From Acanthochlamys bracteata (lineage: Eukaryota; Streptophyta; Magnoliopsida; Pandanales; Velloziaceae), in the NCBI GenBank assembly GCA_019914995.1, contig CM034128.1, positions 2,978,501 through 3,042,500 of the forward strand: a DNA stretch of 64,000 nt, given 5' to 3'. This document shows, one piece after another, positions 13,077 through 25,407 of this stretch (position 1 is its first letter; the number at the start of each line of letters is the position of its first letter). A model generated the notes under the pieces. The model made no database searches. It was not told the DNA's origin and saw nothing but the letters and a program-made list of their open reading frames with translations. The position numbers and the translations under genes are program-made.

Positions 13077-14267
13077 ATGGAGCAAGAATTCATACCTGGT
13101 TTGCCGGATGATGTTGCGATTGATTGCATAGCACGAGTTCCGCTCCGTCACCACGCCGGAATCAGACCAGTATGCCGCCGTTGGAGAGACCTTATAGCTT
13201 CTCGATTCTTTCGCCGGCAACGTCGCCGTCTCTCTGCAGCTGAGGATCTCTTCTTCCTAGTTCAAGCTGATTCCATTACTCTTCCACTACCAATCTCCCA
13301 ATCCCAAGAAGAAGAAGAATCCAAAGATGTAATCTTTGAAGAAGAAGAAAGACATGGTAGTGATGGCGACGCCAGCAGCAAGAGATCGGACGGTTCTCCA
13401 CGAACGCCGGGGTACGGACTGACTGTGTACAACGTGACGCTCAACGAGTGGAGAAGAGCTACGCCGTCAGCGGTACCGGTCCCCATGTTCGCCCAGTGCG
13501 CCGCCGCCGGAGAGAACAAGATCGTTCTCGCCGGCGGGTGGGACCCAACGACCTTCGAACCAGTCGCTGGAGTCCACGTGCTCGATCCGATCAACGGAAC
13601 TTGCCGCCGTGGCAAAGATTCACCGGCCGCTAGATCGTTCTCCGCCGCCGCGTCAATATCCGGCGGAAGCAAGGTTCTAATCGCTGGCGGACACGATTCC
13701 CAAAAGAACGCTCTGAAATCTGCCGACGTGTACGTTCCTGATTCCGACACGTGGCAGAGTCTGCCTGAAATGTTTGAAGAACGAGACGAGTGCCGCGGGC
13801 TCGCCGCCGGCGGGAAGTTTGTCGCGATAAGCGGGTACGGTACTGAAAACCAAGGAAGATTCAGTTTTTCCGCTGAGTTGTTCGATTGTGAAACGAGTCA
13901 ATGGATCAAAGAAGAGAACTTCTGGAGCGAAGAACAGCAGCAGGGAAGCGGCGGTGCTGCTGCTTGTTTCTCAGTAGAAGGAAAAATCTATTACATCGAT
14001 TGCTCTGTTAGTGATTCTGGAAGAAGAGGTGTTAGAGAATGGGTTAGCAACGGAGGAGCCTGGAAGAATTTCGCGGCTGTGCCGGAAGGAATGAAGACTG
14101 GAGCTAGAGCAGCTGCAGTGATCGGTGATAAAGTTTTCGTCACTGCGGCGGATGCCAGCGGTAATACGGCTTGGGTGTTCGAGTTGAAGAAGAAGAAATG
14201 GGCCAAGATTGAAACGCCGGTTGCTTTCTCTGGTTTCATTTACTCCGCTGCCGCACTCCGGCTCTGA
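13077..14267 (+). CDS. F-box/kelch-repeat protein of the KMD / KFB-PAL (SKIP20) group
   Basis: An intronless gene for 396 residues. An F-box lies at residues 6-50 (IPGLPDDVAIDCIARVP, then VCRRWRDLI), which in this family docks on ASK/SKP1 of an SCF ubiquitin ligase. Kelch blades follow: AGGWDP near 150, AGGHDSQKNALKSADVY near 203-220, and GYGTENQGRF near 252. RRW after the F-box, AGGHD..KNAL and RDEC are hallmarks of the plant group whose members target type-B response regulators (KMD) or phenylalanine ammonia-lyase (KFB-PAL). The specific substrate here is not decidable. An acidic, Ser-rich insert (about residues 80-105) separates the two parts. The start is the first ATG in frame; the frame stays open upstream to 12924 but has no ATG. 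The coding DNA is clearly GC-richer than its surroundings, as often seen in intronless plant genes. It acts in cytosol and nucleus by family knowledge. Confidence 0.9.
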   Translation: MEQEFIPGLPDDVAIDCIARVPLRHHAGIRPVCRRWRDLIASRFFRRQRRRLSAAEDLFFLVQADSITLPLPISQSQEEEESKDVIFEEEERHGSDGDASSKRSDGSPRTPGYGLTVYNVTLNEWRRATPSAVPVPMFAQCAAAGENKIVLAGGWDPTTFEPVAGVHVLDPINGTCRRGKDSPAARSFSAAASISGGSKVLIAGGHDSQKNALKSADVYVPDSDTWQSLPEMFEERDECRGLAAGGKFVAISGYGTENQGRFSFSAELFDCETSQWIKEENFWSEEQQQGSGGAAACFSVEGKIYYIDCSVSDSGRRGVREWVSNGGAWKNFAAVPEGMKTGARAAAVIGDKVFVTAADASGNTAWVFELKKKKWAKIETPVAFSGFIYSAAALRL

Positions 14268-16679
14268 ATTTCCAAGTCCCAATATTACTTGAATTTCACC
14301 GGGTTTGTAATGCAAATGTTGGAATTACAATCAATCCAGGTACGCATGCAATGTTTCTCATGAGATTTGAAGATGTTATTTTCCTTAACTTGGAAAATAT
14401 ATGTGATCATATATGTGTGTCTATGTCTATAGTATTGGTGTTCTTGAGTCTGTTGTTTTTCTGTAACATCAGAGGGAAAAGAGCTGAGGTTTGAAGTTCT
14501 GCTCTGTTTTCATGTACAAAGTTTTGGTCGTTTAATGTCCTACGTATTGTAATATGAAGCAGCAGTTAGTTGCTTATATTGAACTGAACTGGAAAGCCAA
14601 AGCACTGCATGGTGGTTTTGTTTGCTGCTTTACAATATTCAGAAGCAGCAGTAGAATGGATTGGATTGGATGTCCATGAGCTGATGTGATGTGGTTGTGA
14701 TGTGCTGTTGTTTTTTCACTATTTGATTTGGACGAAACTGAGACATTTGTCTTGCTGTCCATTTTATCTGGTTGGAGCGTGTTAATTAATTTCAAGAATG
14801 TCTTAAGTGTATGTTCCTAAAAGGAGTAGTATTATAGAAAGAGGATTGAAAACAATAGCAAAAGAAAATATAGAGTTTACCATTATGTATATGCATGTGT
14901 TTGGCCGTTTGTGGACTTACTATTACATAAAAGTAAGTTGCTAGTTAAGTATTACTTAATAATCTGTTATTTGATTGAGTAATATTTCTTCCAGTCATCC
15001 TCTTTTAGGAGCAAACAAATAAATGAATCTGGACAACTAAATTTTAACAAAAATAAATTGAAGTGATATTTAGTATATATAAAATAAATAAAAAATAAAA
15101 AATAAAAATTTGATATAAATAATATTAAAAATTAAATTAGAAAAAAATATATAATATTATATATAAAATCTGAAAAGAAGAATGTGGAGTTCTTTGGCGG
15201 TGGCAATCGAATAACAAAAAATGCAAACATCTAGAATGATTCTAATGACAACAGCTGCTTGTTGGCATTTAGTTAGAAGTTTATGTGATTATTAAGTTCT
15301 TATTCAGCAGACTTTCTAAATTAGTTCAGCTTGTCTTAGCTCACCTAATCTATTAAAATGCAAGAAATATTTCCAACAAGTATCTAAAGTACAAAAATCT
15401 AAAACGAACATCTTAAACGGACAAAAAAGAAAAATGAGAAAATTTTTCTGTAGTAGTCAAAGAGTAATACGCATTTACGAGAGACTAAAGCGTGTCAGAT
15501 TCTACATCAAAAGTTGGGAGATTTTATTTTTTGTATTCCAAACCATTTCTTGGTATAGATTCTGATAAATGCAAAACTTAAGCTTGGGGCTGTTATTTGT
15601 AACGTAATGCATTTCAGGAAAGAATCTTGTTTCTAAAAGTTTTAGTTTCATAAGAGATTTTAGACCAGAGGGAATGAAATGGTCTCTGCCATTCCAAGCC
15701 ACAGCAACTGAGAAATCAGAAAGGCACTTTGTAGATATACACCGGTTTCAATGCAAGCTAGAACAACTGCTTGCAACCGTAAAAATCCTTAAGATCTCTC
15801 AGCAGCAACTGTAATTTTATATCTCTCTGTTTAAGTATATCTATCTGTATCAGCTACATATGATATACGTTAGAATTTAGAAACCAGCTTATTATATATA
15901 TATGTTAGAAGAATACCAAGCGAGCGAATTCCTCGAAAGCAATACATACAAAGAAATTGATGACAAGAAACCTAAAGGCAAAATTTTCCAACACAACCAT
16001 GAGGAATAAGAAAGAACCCCAACATCATCCAGGATAACGTACATTCTCTAGAAGCATTAATATCTTATCGCTAAGAAATATGAGTTGAAGTGTCACGAAA
16101 AGCACGTGAAAATTTTTGCATCCCCTTTTTCACTTTTCTTTAGAGGAAAATACTTTGGGTTTTTATTTAAATCGAACCAGCAAGGAAAGATCACATGAAA
16201 CAAAGATAGCGACATGTATATCGCTAAGAACAAACATTCACATGACAGAAAAGAAATGAATGAGACTGCCTTCTTCTGTCATGAATTATAAAATACCTGA
16301 AGAATGCCATTAGGTGAAACTCTTTTTCCGACAACAATGGTTGCTGATACACCAACTGGGAAAAAAAATGTTTAAAAGAATCTTGCACTCATTTTCAGTA
16401 AACCTGTGTATCAGCAGCAGCACAATACTTTAGTATAAACTATGCAAAAACTAACTACATTTAAACAAGATCCACCGGCAAAATAATAACGCATGCGGAG
16501 CAGCTCAACAAAAACATCTAAAGTCCAAAAATGTTGAGTCATAAGTGACTCACACCTCAAGTGTACAGAAGATAACGATAAATATTATTTCCACAAGATC
16601 AGCTTTATCAGCTTATCTCTCTGTTTCTTCAATCTACAGTCCAGAATATTAAGCATACCTGGATTTCATGACTGCAGAT
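14268..16679. other. Intergenic, 2.4 kb
   Basis: No gene seen. It begins with the 3' UTR of the F-box/kelch gene (several AATATA-like signals by 14,560). An AT-rich block lies at about 15,050-15,180. The remainder is unique-looking DNA with short, motif-free open frames. Confidence 0.5.
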
Positions 16680-17790
16680 CACCTTGCAAAAAAGAGACTT
16701 GTAGACAACATCGCTCATGGGTTCAACTAATGGGACAAATGGCCAGTTTCAGGGAGCTCATGGTATTTGACCCAAGGAAGCTTTTGGCGGATGTACAGCA
16801 AAAGGAGCGCAGGTGACAGCCGGTCCTCAGCACCTTGCCATAGGTGTCCAGAACTCTCATTGTTGGGAAATGGGTTGTCACGATCCATAGGAGCAAACTC
16901 CCACTTAATGATAACGCATAGAATTTGGACCAGAGCTCCAGTCTTTCAGCAAGCTCTTCAATGTCATAAGCAATGGTCTTCTTGTCCTCCTGGGATGAGG
17001 ATCACTTTCTCCACATCAAAGGACAGAAAGTAGATCCCTATCTCTTCAACTATTTCCTGAAAGTTTAGACACAACAGCATAATCCAAGCAAACATATGTA
17101 ATAAAAGAAGTAGAATCAAAATAATATGAGACCGCGATTACCTGAGATGGGATTAACAAATCCTTTTTCCAACAATTAAAAACCATGGATGAATCTTATA
17201 TTCAGTCTTTTCCTTAGGAACCCCAGCTTCAATGTAGGAAAGGTGCCTTCCATCTTTGAGCCTGATTCTAGGTGATGGTATCGGAGGACCATCTGGATAT
17301 GGAGGTGGAGGCCTGATTGCTTTATATGATCGTGCTACTAAATCCACAAGCAAAACTGCTGCTAGCTTCTTCAGAACTTCACAAAAAAAAAAATAAAACA
17401 AACTTCAGTGAGATTCAAACGGGTACGGGCATTTAAGTGGAATACAACTGCAAAACAAATTCGCTTAGCATGAAGTGAAATTATCTCAAAAAACAGCAAC
17501 TTTAGATTGATTTTCATCAAATATTAGATCAAAATTCTGTGGAAACATTATAATTGCATTAACAACATGTTCCATTCAACATGCCAGAACTGAGAAACCA
17601 AGAACTGTAAGATCTACCAGTAATAGAAAGAATGAAAAGCCAACCAAATAAAGATGCTAACTTTGGGATTCCTCAGTAAGAAAAGACTAAACTTTTTCAA
17701 GAAAAAACAAGTTCTCAAGATCAAAAAAAGAGTTTAACTGACCGAGGAAAGATTGGATGTCTTCAAGATCTTGCGCCTGCTGGTCGCCAT
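16680..17790 (-). pseudogene. Alpha/beta-hydrolase pseudogene lacking the catalytic core
   Basis: Blocks match plant alpha/beta-fold hydrolases with an N-terminal hydrophobic segment. 17142-17376 encodes a hydrophobic start, then KAIRPPPP, SPRI and LKDGRHLSY. The frame is lost where the oxyanion-hole HGFD motif should follow. 17056 down to about 16680 encodes EEIGIYFLSFD and, after a frame change, YDIEELAERLEL. The sequence then jumps straight to the late region (PMDRDNPFPNN, HLWQGAEDRL, KLPWVKYHELPETGHL). The whole middle, including the GxSxG nucleophile elbow and the lid, is missing. A splice donor near 17142 and an acceptor at 17056 remain. A possible first exon with ATG at 17790 (17743-17790) does not join in phase with the next block, so that part is uncertain. 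It cannot encode an active hydrolase. Confidence 0.8.
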
Positions 17791-18967
17791 TGTTTGTTCT
17801 CTTTCAGAATAGCTTTATCAAAATGCTGCAATTAAGCAGCGCTTGAACACATAGATGGGGGAACCGTTTGACTTTCACCGATAGAAGAGTTTCTCAAAAT
17901 TACAACATTTTTTTCGTTAACTGCTTTATTTATTATGATTCTCATGAATTTGACTGCCTAGTAATCAAAACCAAGGTGTTCTATAGGAGAATATGTATGA
18001 CCATTAATGAAGAAAGACTTCCAAGATAATCACATGCAGAACTAACTACTTGCAGCTGCAAAGCATGTTATCTATGAAAGCAACAATGGTTTACTTAACT
18101 TGCATCAAAGTAGAAATAAATATCTTAACAGCTCTAAATAGAGCGAACGCAGCCTCAATAAACCCAGCTTACAATCAAACACGCATAACTTGACATATTG
18201 CCTTTCATGCATCAGCTAGTCATACCAGAAGGAACAATCACAGTAAATTCCTTATAAGCTATACAGAATTAAGGGCATAATATGTCGTACCGTTAGACTT
18301 CTTCTGCAAGCTCCTCCAGGAACTGTAAACAGATATAAAACCACAATATGTTTGAGAATTCTAAACTTATCATGGAAAAAGGAAAATCAAATTGATGACA
18401 CTTTACCTCAAAAGCAGAAATTTCTGATACAAAAAATGAAGAAGACCAACTCTGACAAAGGCTGAAATCCTATATAAACATCCTCAAGAGCACAATATCA
18501 TATTCCTCATGGATTGAAGTGCTCCTAATATACCACCAAATGAAAAAATAATAGCATCTGTACTTTTTGTATTGCAGCAGCAGAACTTTATGGAATTAGC
18601 TAAAAAGCTAATTGTTATTATTGTAATCAAGCAGCAATATAATAACACAGAGAGCAACAAGAAATTCTAACATTTTGAAGTACTGAGTCATAGGAATGCC
18701 AGTGAATATACGATACCATAGCCTATTACATCGATGAAGTTAAATAGGACAGCCACATCAGCTACAAACTCTGGTCATGATCCAAAACATTATAACAACA
18801 GCACAAGAAACAATCACGAACTGTTTTTTCATATCAATATGATCTCCATATTTGTCCTCTCTCTACGCAAAAGAATAGCTTAATCAAGGCTCAAGATGAC
18901 TAGCAACTAGTTGCTAAGATTATAAAGAAACTCTTGTGTTCCCAAAGACACTTTGCAGCCAGTGCTG
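17791..18967. other. Intergenic, 1.2 kb
   Basis: Between the 5' end of the hydrolase pseudogene and the stop of the DnaJ gene. No gene or repeat was recognised; the part next to 18,968 would be the DnaJ 3' UTR. Confidence 0.5.
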
Positions 18968-21069
18968 TTAGTGTTTCCGCCTCTTGGTTTGCCTACTCTC
19001 GAGACGCTGCCTTGCCTTTTGAAACTCCTCCTCTGAAGGTTCTGGGACATCCTGACCGTTGCATTGAGCAACTAGTGAAGATAGTATTGAATCAAATTGC
19101 TGTTTCCTTTGGCCCCTACGCTGACTGATAATAGCCACAAGATCTGTGTTGTCTGCTTGCTTCTTTGATCTACAATTTTTAGGGGGATAAACAATATTTT
19201 AGAGAATGCAAAATAACTAAAAAACAAAATTGTGGAGTTGGTGATTCACTTACTTTCCCCTACGTCGAAGAGGGTCAGTAGGAGGTCTTGTAGCTGAAAC
19301 TTGCTTTGCCCACTTTTTATAAGTTTTGGTAGACTTTAATTCCCCTAGAACAAGGAGAAAAAGTAGAACTCACTTATTTACTACCTTCGCTTTATGTAAA
19401 ATCCTTCAATGTTAAAATTAGCAGCACATAGAACTTCAGAACTCTCAATCTTCAAATTAGGGTCATAAAGGATTATCTCGGCAAAGCACACAACCATGTT
19501 TATTCTGACACTCCCCCAAGTCACTTATTTATCATAAAGATCAATAAACATCGACCATCTCATTGTAGATGGTGAAATTATACCTTCAGCAATGGCCTCA
19601 TCAATGATATCCTTGAACCGATGGGAATCCAGCTTTGGATCAGAGCAAAGCATCGAACAGAATAGCCTGAAATTATGTTTTATTAGAAAGCAGCATAAAT
19701 GGATAGATGCATAACTCTTCCGTATTGATCTAAAGGGAAATGGCAATTCGTCCTTATGAGAATGCAGGTTTAGCTTTTTTCTTAAATATAAGAACATGAT
19801 TCATAAATCCATAGATCGACTGGAAAACTTTGAAATGAATAATGTCCGCTAGAAATGTTGATGAATTTATAGGGGTAAACCTTTCCATATTCCCCTTAAA
19901 TTTCACATATATATCCTTCAAATCATTCTTCTCTGAGTCTGAACCTCTATAGTTTGCCTCAAACTCTTCAATATCCGCCTCAGTAACCTATGAAAACCAA
20001 AACAAAAAGTTCCTTCTCCTTCAAGAAAAACAGAGCATCTGGAAGTGCCAATGCAAAAGGCAGGAGGTTACCTTCTTATAGAGTGACTGGAAAAAATCTT
20101 TCAGATTGTCAGCAGCCTCCCCAACAAAGTCCTGGAAGATAACAATTTAAGTTTGAACAATGCTGCATTGCTTAAAAAATACAGTAACACTAAATCACTT
20201 ACAAGATCATCAGCACATCCAGTTTGATCATAGAGTGCCCTCTTCTCTTCATCACCAAGGACAGAGATCACCTTCTGCAGAACCTGAAACTTCTCCTTTG
20301 CCTCCTGAATCAACATTAAACAGACGCTTCAGCACTATAATTGCAGTTGATAAAGTACTTAGTAATCTAAAGCAGTCCACAGTATCTTACCTCATCACCA
20401 GGATTTTTATCAGGGTGAAGACGCAAAGCCAATTTGTAGTAGGCCTTCTTAATTTCCTGTTGAGATGCTGACCTCTCCACACCAAGAATCTACAGAGAAA
20501 AGAAGATGCAAGCTAATAGAGTGCGGTAGGATCTTTACATTATCAGCTGAAATGAAGCCAAAATATAATTGAAGTCTCAGAATAGCAAAGTAACCTGCTA
20601 ATTTAATAATCTATCCAACAAGATCAGCATTATTCCTACTTTCAACAGTAAATAGACTCTGAAATCCAGCCATTGGGAAATAAACCTAGCTTTGAAGAAT
20701 ATCTAATAGCGAGATCAATGTGTGCACGTAAATTTAGAAAAAGAAAAACCAGAAACTTTAGGAATATTAGGAATATATCATTCAATAGACCCACTACGAA
20801 AGCCTTGAACAATCATCAATCAACATAATATATTTTCAACCAACCATCAAAATCCAAACCAGTCTAACGACAATCATCCAACAAACAAATTACTTCCCCA
20901 TATTTTCTACCAAATTATCAAAATCTTAAACAAATATATATATAAATACCTCGTACAAGCTTTTCTCTCCATCGGGCTGTGACTTTCCGCCGCCTAGGGT
21001 TTCATCTCCGTCTCCGACCCCGATTTCTTCTTCGACTTCTGGAACGCTATACTTCTTCTTTCTACCCAT
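18968..21069 (-). CDS. DnaJ (J-domain) protein, DNAJC9-like histone co-chaperone homologue
   Basis: Eight exons: 21069-20950, 20489-20391, 20304-20203, 20131-20072, 19987-19881, 19666-19584, 19344-19254 and 19169-18968. They join in phase to 287 residues, all with GT-AG borders. An acidic N-terminus begins MGRKKKYSV. The J-domain spans about residues 37-102 with HPD at 65-67, which stimulates Hsp70 ATPase. After it come [17 protein letters not shown] and [14 protein letters not shown], then [20 protein letters not shown]. This order is the region that in animal DNAJC9 binds histones H3-H4. The tail is Lys/Arg-rich (SRQTKRRKH), consistent with nuclear location. There is no signal peptide, Gly/Phe region or zinc finger, so it is a class C J-protein. 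The ATG is only 411 bases from the stop of the next gene on the same strand. That short promoter has a TATA box and an exact E2F motif. J-domain identity is certain; the histone role is inferred from family resemblance. Confidence 0.92.
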
Positions 21070-21144
21070 TCTAAGCTTTCTCAGGAGAATTTTTTATTTC
21101 GATAGAAACGGGGAAAGTGGACGTGGCGGGCTTTCAGTGCCCTA

Positions 21145-21155
21145 GTTATATAACG
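21145..21155 (-). promoter_or_regulatory. TATA box of the DnaJ gene
   Basis: On the minus strand the sequence reads GTTATATAAC, about 80 bases upstream of the DnaJ ATG at 21069. The spacing suits a short 5' UTR in a compact promoter. Confidence 0.5.
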
Positions 21156-21156
21156 T

Positions 21157-21185
21157 GCGCGGGAGACCCAAAAAAATTTCCCGCC
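21157..21185. promoter_or_regulatory. E2F-type sites in the DnaJ promoter
   Basis: TTTCCCGCC at 21177-21185 contains the exact E2F consensus TTTSSCGC. A related TCCCGCGC lies on the opposite strand at 21157-21164. Both are about 90-115 bases upstream of the DnaJ start codon and beside the TATA box. E2F sites drive S-phase expression in plants and animals. Function here is inferred from position only. Confidence 0.5.
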
Positions 21186-21480
21186 ACTATATGGATGCAT
21201 AATTTTAATGTATTATAATAATAATACATAGATATATAAAATTGAGTTACAGGAAAAGTTTATATTTCCAAATTCTTCTTAACGAAAAAAAGGGATTAAA
21301 CAAGCAAACTGCAGAAAATATAAGCTACAAGCATTTCGTTGCTGGTAATATCTGCAAGATTTAGTAAGAACATTTTCATAATTAACATTATCCACGAAAA
21401 CAACAACTTCACTTACAGAACAAAATTTACATATAAACCTTTGTCTATGACGACAAAGATGACAAAAAAAGGTAAACAAT

Positions 21481-24369
21481 CTACGAGAACCTTCGTCTCT
21501 GAATTGCCCTCAAACTTCCAGAACTTGAAGCTAAACCCCCATGAGTTCCACGTCTCTTTCTCTTGGGTTTTCTGCCCCTGCGCTTCCCTGTGTAAGTTGG
21601 CTTCGCAGCCAGTTGTTGCTGTGATGGCAAGTAAACTGCCTCTGATCTCAGGCCTGTTTTGCGTACCGGGAACTTAGGGGCAGGTTTCTCGTCCTCAAAG
21701 GAAGAGTCAACCACTTCCCTTGCAACTTCCTGGGGTTTCTCAGCTGCATGGCCAACATTCTCAAAAGTCTTCAGCCTCTCTTCTGCAGCCTGATTACTGA
21801 TCAGAACATCATCAGCATTCTGCAAGCATAAACAGGAAACCAGAGTACTTAATATGGTAGTAACATCTTCAGAAAATCAACGTCCAAAAAACTTATAAGC
21901 ACAGCTTGTCCTAGTTCATCATCGCCTGTCTAGCTGGAATTCAATTTCAATGGATATTTCCAGTCAATCACATATCTTTATATGTTAGTAGTCCTCAAAA
22001 CATTACCTAACATTATTTCTTATATTCATTTAATTTAACAGGTAGAACCGCACTGCTAGGACCTCTTAAAATCCATAAACTTTACTAGCCTTTCAACAAA
22101 TTAAAACGTTCGTAATGTTTAAGATTATCCTTTTGTCACATAAATAGTATCCAATATAGTAAAAACCACCTTATTGGTCCCCTCATAATAAAACCCTCGT
22201 GTCAACAGAATAGATGCTTTCGATATTAGATACTAAAATAAATACCAATTCCAGACATCTAAATCTGAGACTAAAGCCATATGTTGAGATGGCTTGTGAC
22301 ATAAAGACGCAAGTTCATTTAATTTTAGTCTTTCCGCAATTTTTTTGGTAAACAGTTGATGTCAAGAGTAATTAAAACCAGTAGGAATTTTAACCAAACC
22401 AAAAATTATAGACTAGTTCACTAAGCTAGTGTCGAGACTTACATCTTTCGAGAAGTCTTCCAGAACATGCTGATTGGTATGACCATCAGCAGTTGACAGC
22501 AAGCCTATTGTGCTTTCCATGATATCCACCTCCGCAGCATCTCCATATGAGACAGTACTACCGGCCATGACAGGGGCTTCCAACTCAAACACAGGAAGCA
22601 TATTCTGAGGAGAAGAATCATTTGGAACTTCCAGATGCATTCTTTCTCCTTTAGTGCCTTGTGAGCAACTGGGGCTCAACGGGACACTAGTGAGTTGGCC
22701 ATTTGGCACGACATAGTTTTTCAAAGAAGATATATCCTTGGCATTCTTGGTCATCACTTTGTTGAGCTGGCTCTTTATCTTAACAACCCGTGCTTGAACA
22801 TTTTCAATTGTTAACAGAATTTGCTCCAAAGAGCTTTCAGTACCCCTTGTACCATGCATTGGCCACTCCGAATTAACTCCAAGGTCATCAGCACCTTTAT
22901 TGTTATTGCTTGCTGCAATAATTGTACAGAATGAACTACATGAGGAAGGACAAGAAGACAAAAGTAGGCATGCCTTACTTTATCATAATATCCATAAAAC
23001 GATAAATCTGTTACAGTAAAAAATTGCAGTTTTAATAGCACTCAAAAGTTGTATTAGCTTGCTAGCTGCTAAAATTTGCTCGTGCAAACTGCTTTTGAAT
23101 TAATAGTTCACTGCATAAAAAAGTAATGGATCTAATCTACTTAAGCTGGAAGATTTGATGATTAACAGCAAAACTTCCAATACCTTGATGATCATCATAA
23201 TCATCAATAGAGAGACCATCTACTTCAGATCTCTTGTTATCTGCAATAAATATCATAAGAGTTTACTTCAGTATGCAGAATACACAATAAAGAAGAAAGA
23301 AAAGAGAGGAGACACATACCATAATAAGAGAATATACTGTGGAGGGACATATAAGATGGTATATCAACTGCATCTTCTTTCCTTCTTCGCTTTCTTCTCT
23401 TCATAAAACCTATTTCGTGGGAAGGGCCAGTTCTTTCTAACTCAGCCGGCTCTGAGGACAGTTGCTTCTTACGCATACACTTTGCAATTTCCTTGTCATA
23501 CATAAGAGTCTGGGACTGCAACTCCTTCATTCTTAACTCTATCCAATGGCACCTCCACATTAGAGGTCGGATAAATTTTCTCCAATGTTCTGTTAACCTT
23601 TTCTTCCTACAAAAGAATTCCAGAATTAAGTATAGTGGATGTTATACCTGAAACATCTGCACATCTTCATAACATTCAATAGTTAACTATAGTGGACGTT
23701 TCATGTTGTACACAAACAATCATTCTACACTGGAATGATATAAAATGGTGAAGTATTCTTGGACTATTGATGTCTCGTAGCTACAGCTGAACTGTGGTTC
23801 AGTTAATGTGACAACAGAGTATCATCAGAAAGATAAATTTTAGAAGGCAATAAGACAGACCATTGTTATGTATATATATTTGTTTGTACACCACCTAATA
23901 TCTATCCTCGTGTATAACACATAATATAGAAGAAAAAAAAGTTTCAAACAAAAAAGAACTTCAAGCAGCTCAAAAACAAGAGTTATGTATTTAGCTTATG
24001 CAACATGTACCTGAAAACTCTAGTATATCCACAATCCTTATTGTCATTAGTCATTTGTGATTCAACTTCTGCGCCACTTAAACTTAGTCTCTCAGCTTCT
24101 TCGGAACCAGAGAATGTGCCCTCAAATGAGCTAGAGTATTCTGTGGCATCTGGATCATCAGATTGACCTGGCTTATTTAGCTTGCATTCCTCTGTTGTAA
24201 CAGCATTAGCTGGAACATCCATCGAGTTGCATGCTTCGGAATCACCATTCAAGACTGCCAATGAATTATTTACATTGCTATTGCCATTCACCTCTTTCGC
24301 TTCAATTTTAATAGTGAATTCAGGCTTTACTTCTAAAGCAACACCTTCTGCCAATTTACTGGGCACCAT
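21481..24369 (-). CDS. Plant-specific uncharacterised protein, probably nuclear
   Basis: Five coding exons: 24369-24011, 23606-23320, 23240-23184, 22912-22443 and 21819-21481. They join in phase to 503 residues. The start is the first ATG (MVPSKLAEG). The N-terminal part is acidic and Ser-rich (EYSSSFEGTFSGSEEAE). The conserved core begins KKRLTEHWRKFIRPLMWRC, then WIELRMKELQSQ, then a basic cluster MKRRKRRRKEDAVDIPSYM and an acidic DDYDDH. Exon 4 holds a likely coiled coil (LEQILLTIENVQARVVKIKS). The C-terminus is strongly basic (KRRGRKPKRKRRGTHGG, resembling an AT-hook/NLS). This order matches a land-plant family with Arabidopsis members such as At3g59670 that has no assigned function. Upstream, a 5' UTR intron probably runs from about 25,080 to 24,430, with the first exon near a GGC repeat at 25,188. 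Function unknown; a nuclear or chromatin role is inferred from the basic motifs. Confidence 0.85.
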
Positions 24370-25407
24370 CGCGTTTTGGAAAAATAATTTCAACCACCCC
24401 CAACTTTTATGAGTGCAACAAATACTGACCTAAAACAAAGAATCACACAATCAATATCTAGTCTAAGATATTAACATAATTATCTAAGCACAGAACTTAA
24501 AGTAATTGCATGTGTGGCTAAACGAAAAACAAGCTAACTACAAGAATGTATCCAGGTGAAAGCTAAACTATTTTTTTTATAAAAAAAAATCGAACCTTGA
24601 TTCACAAAACTAATGAAAAATAAAAAAGCAAATTTATGCTTATCTAAGCACTCAATCGACCAAGAGATGAAAACAAGAATATATGAAAGAATAAACTGAC
24701 AACTTATGTCAATTGATTTCACACTATACAGTTTTCACGAACATTTCAATCTTTTTCTCAATTTCCTGTGATCTAAAACAGAACCCGTACAAAACCTAGT
24801 CTCAGACATCAAGATAATTTTGCAAGACCAAATTTAGAAACATTTACATGTAATGGCCACACACAACCAAACTAACCACAAGAATGTATTCAACTAAAAA
24901 GGGGGGGAAGATCGAAATTACTAGCTAAACTGTAGGAAAATTTTTAAACTTTACTCCTATAGAGCAAATACACATATTAAAAGAATCCAATCAAAAGAAA
25001 AGCTGGATAAATTTTCTGGAAAGAATAAGATGGATAAAACCATAACCCTACAACAAAACTTTGGGAGAGTGAAGAGACCTTACTATTCCATGAGAGAGAA
25101 AGCTGAAAAGATTTGTACTTTATTTCCTTGGTGGCGGAAGGGAATTCACGAATAAGAGAACTAGAAGGATTTCGTTCGTGGGAAGCGGCGGCGGCGGCGG
25201 AGATCGGTGATCACTGATTTATGTTTGTTTTGTTTTCTTTTTCCGGTGGATTCGGGTGATACGGGGGTAGTTTGGTTCAGGTAGAGTTTTACAAAGTATG
25301 GCCTATAAGATTCGTTATTTTCTATCGCAGTGCGTCAACATTCTAGGTTTGCAGTTTGGGTCCCTTAAAAGTCCACACATATCTATAGGCCTAATAATGT
25401 CTTAAGC
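24370..25407. other. 5' UTR, likely leader intron and promoter of the uncharacterised gene
   Basis: An acceptor-like TTTTAG on the minus strand near 24,430 and a balanced-composition stretch at about 25,060-25,215 suggest a non-coding first exon separated by a leader intron. A (GGC)n run lies at about 25,188-25,201. The promoter would lie above 25,215. No open frame is convincing. Confidence 0.4.

Noticed and set aside
13262..13750. 162-codon minus-strand open frame
   Set aside because: Antisense shadow of the GC-rich F-box/kelch coding region.
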